DNA of 11,500 nucleotides, taken from contig JAIPBY010000069.1 in NCBI GenBank assembly GCA_021738605.1, forward strand, positions 1 through 11,500, given 5' to 3'. Both the position numbers and the translations under genes were made by a program. Numbering within the stretch: position 1 is the stretch's first letter; every line of letters starts with the position of its first letter. The stretch is from Chitinophagaceae bacterium (GTDB lineage: Bacteria > Bacteroidota > Bacteroidia > Chitinophagales > Chitinophagaceae). This document shows positions 5,800 to 11,500 of the stretch, one piece after another. The notes under the pieces were generated by a model. That model saw only the letters and a list, made by a program, of their open reading frames with translations, was not told where the DNA came from and ran no database searches.

Positions 5800-5807
5800 T
5801 AGTTTTG
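5800..5807 (+). promoter_or_regulatory. Promoter -7 element of the sugar-acid operon
   Basis: TAGTTTTG matches TAnnTTTG exactly. Transcription would begin near 5811, giving a leader of about 17 bases with AAAAGGA (5816-5822) before ATG 5828. This agrees with the Fe-ADH start expected from family alignment. No clear TTG stands at the -33 position; TTC at 5772-5774 is the nearest candidate. Confidence 0.5.
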
Positions 5808-5827
5808 AACAGCTCCAAAAGGACTTT

Positions 5828-6976
5828 ATGCAACATATACTGCAAATGAATTTTCCGACGCGCTTGGTTTTTGGCAACCATACCATTGATCAGATGGTTG
5901 ATGAGCTGAAAGACATGAAGTCAAGGCGTGTGGCGATGCTCACGATACCGGCACTCCAAGCCTCTATTCATCCCTTGGTGCAACAATTGGAGGCATCAGG
6001 CATTGAAGTATTGTTGGATGAGAGCATAGAGAAGGAACCTTATTTTTCTGATTTGCACCGGTTGGTTGATTATTTTATGCCATTTCAACCGGACACGGTC
6101 ATGGGCATCGGCGGTGGCAGTGTGCTGGACATTGCCAAACTATTGGCAGCATTGCTTGACAATGAACAATCGGTTTACGATGTGGTGGGTAACGGCCTTT
6201 TGAAAAAAAGAACAAAAAAACTCATCTGTGCACCAGCTACTTCTGGAACAGGCAGCGAGGTTTCTCCCAATGCCATTTTGATTGATGATGCGGATGGGCA
6301 GAAAAAAGGGATCATCAGTCCTTTGCTGGTTCCAGACCTTGTATTGGTTGATCCTGTATTGTCCATTTCTGTTCCTCCATCAGTAACCGCTGCAACAGGG
6401 CTTGATGCATTGACCCATTGCATTGAGGCGTACACCAATAAGTTTTCAAACCCTTTCATTGATGTATTTGCATTGGAAGGAATACGGTTGATCGCCGGCA
6501 ACCTGGTGGACGCTGTCCTGGATGGCAACAACCTTGTTGCTCGGGAAAAACTTTCCATGGGAAGCATGCAGGGAGGATTTTGCCTTGGCCCTGTGAACAC
6601 TGCCGCGGTGCATGCTTTGGCCTATCCATTGGGCACCCTATACCATGTACCACACGGCTTGTCGAATGCAGTGTTGCTTCCCCATGTGATGGAATTCAAT
6701 GTTCCTGCTGCAGTTGAAAAATATGCTGGCGTTGCGGGTGCTTTGGGTGTTGCACCAGATGCTGACCTGCATGCAATGGCGCTAAAAGGAATTGTGAGGA
6801 TTCGTGAAATCATGCAGGCCTGTAAGGTGCCAGACAACCTGCGTTCAATGGGTGTGACACAAGCATCGATTCTATTGCTGGCCCAGGAGGCAATGAAAAT
6901 AAAGCGTCTGCTGAAGAACAATCCAAGGATAGTTGTATTGGAAGACGCCATCAACATTTACGAAAAAACATTTTGA
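5828..6976 (+). CDS. Iron-dependent (group III) alcohol dehydrogenase
   Basis: This 382-residue NAD(P)-linked dehydrogenase of the Fe-ADH family is the first gene of the operon. The start ATG 5828 (MQHILQMNFPTRLVFG) fits the usual FPTRIxFG opening and has AAAAGGA in front. The longer GTG frame from 5726 adds 34 residues without family likeness. ATG 5846 is also possible. The N-terminal dinucleotide-binding domain shows GIGGGSVLD (93-101) and APATSGTGSE. The metal-binding domain shows GLDALTHCIEAY with Asp193 and His197, and later His262 and His276 (in LAYPLGTLYHVPHG), the four expected metal ligands. The length is normal for the family. It probably interconverts a hydroxy-aldehyde or hydroxy-acid intermediate with its oxidised or reduced form; the substrate is unknown. 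The stop overlaps the next ATG by one base. Confidence 0.9.
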   Translation: MQHILQMNFPTRLVFGNHTIDQMVDELKDMKSRRVAMLTIPALQASIHPLVQQLEASGIEVLLDESIEKEPYFSDLHRLVDYFMPFQPDTVMGIGGGSVLDIAKLLAALLDNEQSVYDVVGNGLLKKRTKKLICAPATSGTGSEVSPNAILIDDADGQKKGIISPLLVPDLVLVDPVLSISVPPSVTAATGLDALTHCIEAYTNKFSNPFIDVFALEGIRLIAGNLVDAVLDGNNLVAREKLSMGSMQGGFCLGPVNTAAVHALAYPLGTLYHVPHGLSNAVLLPHVMEFNVPAAVEKYAGVAGALGVAPDADLHAMALKGIVRIREIMQACKVPDNLRSMGVTQASILLLAQEAMKIKRLLKNNPRIVVLEDAINIYEKTF

Positions 6977-7881
6977 TGAAGAAGAACAAAAGATATGCTG
7001 GTGTGGTAGTGCCTTTGGTGACACCACTCACTTCATCCTACCAGCTGGATGAGGATGCTGTTGAAAAACTGATGGCCCGCATGACGGCCGGTGGTGTGCA
7101 ATCCTTCATCATGGGAACGACGGGAGAGGCGCCATCGTTGGCTTTATCTTTGCGGATGCGCTATGTCGAAGTGGCAGCAAGGCAAAAAAAATATGGAGAT
7201 CTCTATGTTGGTATTTCCTCTTTTTCACTCGATGATTCCATACAACTGGCCAGGCATGCGGCAGATTATGGTGCAGATGCAGTGGTGGCAACCCTGCCTT
7301 ATTTTTATCAGCTAACTGCCGATCAAATGGTTTCCTATTATCAACAGCTGGCAGACAAGAGTCCGCTTCCTTTGATCTTGTACAATATTCCGATCACCAC
7401 ACATGTTAGCATTCCTCTTGACGTGATTGATGCACTCAGCCATCATCCCAATATTGCTGGCTTTAAGGATTCAGAGCAAAATGATCCGCGGCTCATGGAT
7501 GCATTGTCGCGATGGAAAGACAGGGAAGATTTCAGCCACTTCATGGGTTCTGCAGCCAAGTCTTCGCTTGCACTGGAGAATGGCAGCGATGGCATTGTTC
7601 CCAGTGCAGGGAATGTTGAACCGGTTTGGTATGCGAAACTTTTAGAGAAAGCCATCGCCGGAAATGATGCAGAACATTATCAACGCATCACCGATGAACT
7701 GGGAATGGTTTACCAGCAGGGAAGAACCCTTGGAGAATCCCTTTGGGCCTTGAAAGAAATGTTGAACAGTCATGGTGTGTGTGATTCCTACATGATGCCG
7801 CCACTTACAAAAGGCAATGAAGCCGCTGCTTTGTTGTTGCAAAAACAGTATTCAAATTTTACAGAAAAAGGTTATGAATAA
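6976..7881 (+). CDS. DHDPS/N-acetylneuraminate lyase family aldolase
   Basis: This is a 301-residue class I aldolase of the DapA/NanA superfamily. ATG 6976 overlaps the Fe-ADH stop (TGATG). Visible motifs are GTTGEAPSL (47-55, Thr-Thr pair), the catalytic Tyr136 in YNIP and the Schiff-base lysine Lys164 in GFKDSE. In true dihydrodipicolinate synthase the text after YNxP carries an Arg (YNVPSRTG) that binds the aspartate-semialdehyde carboxylate. Here it reads YNIPITTH, so lysine biosynthesis is unlikely. The family otherwise cleaves or forms 2-keto acids to pyruvate plus an aldehyde, or dehydrates sugar acids. In this operon it likely acts on a sugar-acid-derived 2-keto-3-deoxy or 4-hydroxy-2-oxo acid, with the aldehyde passed to the Fe-ADH. 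That pairing is inference. Its last 8 bases overlap pdxA. Confidence 0.9.
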   Translation: MKKNKRYAGVVVPLVTPLTSSYQLDEDAVEKLMARMTAGGVQSFIMGTTGEAPSLALSLRMRYVEVAARQKKYGDLYVGISSFSLDDSIQLARHAADYGADAVVATLPYFYQLTADQMVSYYQQLADKSPLPLILYNIPITTHVSIPLDVIDALSHHPNIAGFKDSEQNDPRLMDALSRWKDREDFSHFMGSAAKSSLALENGSDGIVPSAGNVEPVWYAKLLEKAIAGNDAEHYQRITDELGMVYQQGRTLGESLWALKEMLNSHGVCDSYMMPPLTKGNEAAALLLQKQYSNFTEKGYE

Positions 7882-8902
7882 TTTACCCTTGATTGGCATC
7901 ACCATGGGTGATCCTGCTGGCATTGGTCCTGAGATTGCTGTGAAAACCTTGATGGATCCCAGCATCTATGCCGCATGCAGGCCCATCTTGGTGGGAGAGG
8001 CGGAAGTATTCAAGCACATTGCTCAATATCTTTCTATTCCGGCAACCTTCAACCTGATCCAAGACGTTGAAGAGGCAAGGTTTGGTGATGGTTGCATCAA
8101 TGTGCTTGATTTGCATACTGCTTCGTTTGACAATTTGCAGTGGGGGGAAGTGAATGCAACATGTGGTGAGGCTTCTTTTCAGTCGGTAAAAAAAGTGATA
8201 GAGCTGGCCATGGAGGGAAAACTGGATGCTACAGTTACCGGTCCGATCCATAAAAAAGCCATTCACAATGCTGGCTATTCCTTTGCAGGTCATACGGAAA
8301 TTTACGCGCATTATACAGGCACCAAAAAATATGCAATGCTGTTGGTGGAAGACCATATCAAGGTGATTCATGTTTCAACGCATGTGTCTTTGCGGCAGGC
8401 ATGCGACCTGGTAAAAAAGGACCGCATCATTCAGGTCACTGAGCTGTTGCTTGACGGCATGCGGCGCCTGGGCGAAACCAATAAAAAAATTGGCATTGCC
8501 GGCTTGAATCCGCATGCCGGTGATCAGGGGCTTTTTGGTACTGAAGATGATCTGGAGATTGCACCTGCCGTCAAAGCCTTGCTGGACCTTGGTTTTGACG
8601 TAGAGGGACCTGTTCCTCCAGATACCATGTTTGCAAAAGCAGCCACAGGATATTATGGTGGTGTGGTGGCCATGTACCATGACCAGGGGCATATCCCTTT
8701 CAAGCTCGCGGGCTTCAAATGGAATGCAGAAAAACAACAAATGGACAGCGTCAAGGGCGTGAACATCACCCTCGGCTTGCCCATCATCCGCACCTCTGTA
8801 GACCATGGCACTGCTTTTGAGATTGCAGGAAAAGGGATTGCCAGTCCTGATGCATTGAAACTGGCCATTGAATTGGCGATTAAACTCCATCTCAACAAGT
8901 GA
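7874..8902 (+). CDS. pdxA: PdxA2-like 4-phospho-sugar-acid dehydrogenase
   Basis: This is a 342-residue PdxA-superfamily enzyme. The start is ATG 7874 (MNNLPLIGITMGDPAGIGPE), because the family begins there; a longer frame from 7817 only re-reads the aldolase gene. Motifs are GDPAGIGPEI (12-21), TGPIHKKAIHNAG (122-134), GHTEIYA (139-145), and the three metal-binding histidines His170 (THVSLRQA), His214 (NPHAGD) and His269 (YHDQG). Their spacing matches E. coli PdxA. VDHGTAFEIAGKG (309-321) closes the active site. PdxA itself oxidises 4-phosphohydroxythreonine in vitamin B6 synthesis. Next to a DUF1537 kinase the family member is usually PdxA2, which oxidises and decarboxylates D-threonate or D-erythronate 4-phosphate to dihydroxyacetone phosphate. 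That assignment comes from context. The stop overlaps the kinase ATG. Confidence 0.9.
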   Translation: MNNLPLIGITMGDPAGIGPEIAVKTLMDPSIYAACRPILVGEAEVFKHIAQYLSIPATFNLIQDVEEARFGDGCINVLDLHTASFDNLQWGEVNATCGEASFQSVKKVIELAMEGKLDATVTGPIHKKAIHNAGYSFAGHTEIYAHYTGTKKYAMLLVEDHIKVIHVSTHVSLRQACDLVKKDRIIQVTELLLDGMRRLGETNKKIGIAGLNPHAGDQGLFGTEDDLEIAPAVKALLDLGFDVEGPVPPDTMFAKAATGYYGGVVAMYHDQGHIPFKLAGFKWNAEKQQMDSVKGVNITLGLPIIRTSVDHGTAFEIAGKGIASPDALKLAIELAIKLHLNK

Positions 8903-10050
8903 TGATCAGGGTTTTTGCCGATGACCTAACAGGCGCTGCAGAACTTGCAGGCATCTGTAAGGAATATGCGTTGAACACAGTGTTGACTGTTGTGCCATCA
9001 GCTGCCAATCATGCTGAGGCCATTGTTTATTGTACTGATAGCCGGTCCATGGAATTGGTCGCCGCACTGAACATCACAGAACAATTTCTTGCGCCGATTT
9101 CCATTGCAACAGAGGCAATGGTGTATAAAAAAACAGACTCCGTTTTGAGGGGGCATGTTGTAGAGGAGCTGTTGCTGCAAATGAAACATTTGGGATACCA
9201 GCGGGTGCTTTTCATACCTGAAAATCCTTCCATGGGTCGCATCATCAGGAATGGTCAGTATTTAGTCAATGGACAATTGTTGTCAGAAACTTCTTTTGCC
9301 CATGATCCTGAATTTCCCAGAAAAACGGCTGATGTTGCTGAAATGCTTGCTGGCCATGGCGCGGAAATACATGTGATGCAATGCAGTGATGCTTTGCCTG
9401 AGAGGGGTATAATTGTTGGTGAAGCAACCTCCATGGAAGATCTTGAACAATGGGCATCCCGCATTGATCAGGGGATGATGCTGGCTGGCGGCGGAGATTT
9501 TTTTCAAGCGATTTTGAAACATCTGCTTGGTGCTCCAAGACCAACAAGGGTATCAACAACCCAACAACCCTACCTATACATCAGTGGTACCAGCTTTCAG
9601 ACTTCAGTATCATTTATTCACGCACTTGCCAACGAGAACGGCATGGTTCATTATATTGATGCGCAGTTGCTTGAAGGCATCGGTCTTCAAACTTGGTTGG
9701 CCAATTGTGCCAGTGCGTTAACAGAAAACCAAAGGGCCGTGATTGCATTTGATCCTTCCCTTCAGGGACAGACTTTTTACTCAGCGTTGTTTTTCAGGAA
9801 AAAAATGGCCTCCATCATCGGTGCGTTGTTGCCAATGACAAATATCGGAGAAATCTTGATCGAAGGAGGATCAACAGCAAAGGCAATCCTGGATGAAATG
9901 AACCTGCCTTTTTGGATTCCTGATGCGGTGATTGGAAGGGGTGTGGTGCGGTTGCAGGATTCCCATCAACATTATACAATCACGGTCAAGCCCGGCAGCT
10001 ATCCGCTGCCAGACTATATCGCAAATATATTTTCCATCACCCATCATTAA
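8902..10050 (+). CDS. Four-carbon acid sugar kinase (DUF1537)
   Basis: This is a 382-residue kinase of the DUF1537 (OtnK/DtnK) family, which phosphorylates O4 of threonate, erythronate or related acids with ATP. The start ATG 8902 overlaps the pdxA stop; a GTG at 8899 would add one residue. The N-terminal sugar-binding domain (about 1-200) shows ADDLTGAAE (6-14), CTDSRS, KKTDSVLRGHV (76-86), NPSMGRIIRNGQY (108-120) and FAHDPEFP (132-139). The C-terminal nucleotide-binding domain has YISGT (226-230) and EGGSTAKAI (321-329), and ends with a KPGSYP motif (363-368), a variant of the usual Lys-x-Gly-Ser-Phe-Gly loop. It is somewhat shorter than the 400-430 residues I expect for the family. With pdxA beside it, D-threonate is the simplest substrate, since it needs no further enzyme. 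D-erythronate or other acids are possible. Confidence 0.88.
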   Translation: MIRVFADDLTGAAELAGICKEYALNTVLTVVPSAANHAEAIVYCTDSRSMELVAALNITEQFLAPISIATEAMVYKKTDSVLRGHVVEELLLQMKHLGYQRVLFIPENPSMGRIIRNGQYLVNGQLLSETSFAHDPEFPRKTADVAEMLAGHGAEIHVMQCSDALPERGIIVGEATSMEDLEQWASRIDQGMMLAGGGDFFQAILKHLLGAPRPTRVSTTQQPYLYISGTSFQTSVSFIHALANENGMVHYIDAQLLEGIGLQTWLANCASALTENQRAVIAFDPSLQGQTFYSALFFRKKMASIIGALLPMTNIGEILIEGGSTAKAILDEMNLPFWIPDAVIGRGVVRLQDSHQHYTITVKPGSYPLPDYIANIFSITHH

Positions 10051-10061
10051 GCTGCTGACAC

Positions 10062-11500
10062 ATGCGATCACTTCATCCCATAGACTTGCTCATCATCATC
10101 CTAGTATTGGGAGCAACCCTTTTTTTGGGTCTTCGGTTTGCCAGAAAGCAGTCTACCACTGAGCAGTTTTTTCTTTCCAAAGGAAATTTTCCTGGTTGGG
10201 CCTTGGGGATGTCACTGTTGTCAACACTGATCAGCAGCGTTACCTTCCTCGGTTATCCTGCACAGGGGTTCACCAGCAATTGGTTGTTGTTGGTGCAGGG
10301 GCTGATGGTACCCATTGTGTTGGTATTTGCCATTGGCTACATTGTTCCGCTTTATCGGAGAACCATCGGCTTGAGTACCTATGAATATTTTGAAAAAAGA
10401 TTTGGGCCTTTTGCCCGGTACTACAGTTCCTCTTCTTTTGTTTTGCGTCAATTTGCCGGGATGGGTACCGTATTGTTTCTGATTGCCGTTGCCATCAACA
10501 GGATGACGGGTCTGTCACCTGAAATCGTCCTGCTGGTTGTTGGTTCAATCCTGATTGTGGTGAACTGGGCAGGAGGCATGCAGGCCGTTGTTTGGCTGGA
10601 TGTTTTTCAGGGATTCATGCTGTTCATCAGCGGTATTGTTTGCGTTGGGATCTTGTTGTATTCCATCAATGGCGGTTTGCCGGAGGCCCTGAATATTGCC
10701 GCGATGCATGGTAGGTCAGGATTTGGTCCTTATGAATTTTCTTTCAGCAAACTTACATTGATAGTGATGGTGATCAATGGGGCGTTTTATGCCATCCAGA
10801 AATACGCAACAGACCAAACAGTTGTGCAGCGGTATCTCTCCGCCAAAGATGACAGGTCTGCCATTCGGGCATCCATGATGGGCATACTGCTTACCGTTCC
10901 GGTTTGGATCATGTTCATGTTTATTGGCACTTTGCTTTTTGTGTATTACCAGCAACATCCCATGGCCAATCCACTCCAGGCCGAAGCAGTGTTCCCCCAT
11001 TTTATCATTACTGAATTGCCCGTTGGTTTGGTTGGGTTTATTGTTGCCGCTTTGATTTCCGCCGCCATTTGCAGCCTGAGTGCAGACCTCAATTCCATGG
11101 CTGCGGTAGGCATTGAAGATTATTACAAGAAATTCCGAAAAGGCAGAGCGGATGGGGAATACCTCAGGGCAAGTAAGATCTTTGTTTTTGTATCTGGCTT
11201 GCTTTCCATGGGCGTTGCTGCCATCTACCTGAATGCAGGCAACGAAGGTGTCCTGGGCATCATTTTCACGGTCTATGCGATTTTTTCTGGAGGGATTGTT
11301 GGGATTTTTCTGCTCGGGCTTTTCAGCAGAAGGGTAAATACAAAAGGAATCAACATCGGCATTGTGGCCTGTATTCTTTTCACCAGCTATGCTTTCCTTA
11401 CCTCAACCCCAATTGGATTGCCAGGTGAGGAAAATTTGCTGCTGGACCTGGGAGCGTTGAATTTTACCCACCACAAGCTCATGTTGGGCGTATACAGTCA
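10062..11500 (+). CDS. SSF-family sodium:solute symporter, partial
   Basis: From ATG 10062, 11 bases after the kinase stop, the frame is open for 479 codons to the right edge, so the C-terminus is missing. It begins MRSLHPIDLLIIILVLGATL, with the first membrane helix at about 7-25, and hydrophobic segments continue throughout. SSF hallmarks are GGMQAVVWLDVFQG (171-184), ATDQTVVQRYLSAKD (249-263) and SLSADLNSMAAV (338-349), where Ser and Asn line the family's sodium site. The protein belongs to the sodium/glucose or sialic-acid transporter group in the inner membrane. Sodium-driven uptake of the sugar acid used by the upstream enzymes is the natural role, inferred from the operon. The true substrate cannot be read from the sequence. 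Confidence 0.93.
   Translation, partial: MRSLHPIDLLIIILVLGATLFLGLRFARKQSTTEQFFLSKGNFPGWALGMSLLSTLISSVTFLGYPAQGFTSNWLLLVQGLMVPIVLVFAIGYIVPLYRRTIGLSTYEYFEKRFGPFARYYSSSSFVLRQFAGMGTVLFLIAVAINRMTGLSPEIVLLVVGSILIVVNWAGGMQAVVWLDVFQGFMLFISGIVCVGILLYSINGGLPEALNIAAMHGRSGFGPYEFSFSKLTLIVMVINGAFYAIQKYATDQTVVQRYLSAKDDRSAIRASMMGILLTVPVWIMFMFIGTLLFVYYQQHPMANPLQAEAVFPHFIITELPVGLVGFIVAALISAAICSLSADLNSMAAVGIEDYYKKFRKGRADGEYLRASKIFVFVSGLLSMGVAAIYLNAGNEGVLGIIFTVYAIFSGGIVGIFLLGLFSRRVNTKGINIGIVACILFTSYAFLTSTPIGLPGEENLLLDLGALNFTHHKLMLGVYS

Noticed and set aside
5726..5827. GTG start at 5726 for the Fe-ADH gene
   Set aside because: It adds 34 residues without family likeness and lies upstream of the -7 element at 5800-5807; ATG 5828 has a ribosome site and gives the normal length.
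8375..8890. Long minus-strand open frame (171 codons) inside pdxA
   Set aside because: It is opposite to conserved PdxA motifs including the metal-binding histidines, and its Cys/His-rich translation resembles no family.
10221..11000. Minus-strand open frames opposite the symporter (10221-10451, 10716-11000)
   Set aside because: The plus strand encodes a continuous SSF transporter with intact signature motifs over this stretch.
1..11500. CRISPR array, insertion sequence or integrase
   Set aside because: No regularly spaced repeats, transposase or integrase-like protein, or long terminal inverted repeats were found, despite the accessory character of the left part.

Overview
The window looks like a piece of a Bacteroidota chromosome, most likely Chitinophagaceae or a relative. 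The protein families point that way: a DUF6088/AbiEi-like antitoxin, a TIGR03643 plus DUF2256 pair, and HipBA and RhuM proteins with Bacteroidota-type sequences. Near-consensus TAnnTTTG -7 promoter elements lie just upstream of several genes, and most starts lack a strong Shine-Dalgarno. Lineage is inferred from remembered family patterns, not from a search.

Left part (1-about 5010): AT-rich accessory DNA holding toxin-antitoxin-type genes. On the minus strand are an AbiEi-like antitoxin cut by the window edge (1-521) and an excisionase-like HTH protein (589-963). A gene-free AT-rich stretch with short repeats (964-1599) follows. Then comes a complete plus-strand hipB-hipA pair (1600-3255). 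A cytoplasmic FKBP-type prolyl isomerase (3389-3823, minus) separates this from a RhuM/Fic-Doc protein (4001-4969, minus). Downstream of RhuM only the first 16 or so codons of a MazG-like nucleotide pyrophosphohydrolase remain (3889-3960). They end in a run of nine C, and one more C would fuse the remnant in frame to the FKBP gene.

Middle (5144-5600): two small plus-strand genes, a TIGR03643 protein and a 45-residue DUF2256 zinc-finger-like protein. As I recall, these families usually sit beside a cryptochrome/photolyase gene, but none is visible here.

Right part (5800-11500): a tightly packed plus-strand catabolic operon with higher GC content. Its order is Fe-dependent alcohol dehydrogenase, DHDPS/NAL-family aldolase, PdxA2-like dehydrogenase, DUF1537 four-carbon acid-sugar kinase, and an SSF sodium:solute symporter that runs off the end. 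The first four genes overlap by 1 to 8 bases and the symporter follows after 11. The kinase plus PdxA pair is the known module that converts a four-carbon sugar acid such as D-threonate to a 4-phosphate and then to dihydroxyacetone phosphate and CO2. The symporter would supply the substrate. The aldolase and Fe-ADH suggest a broader or different substrate that cannot be assigned from sequence alone.
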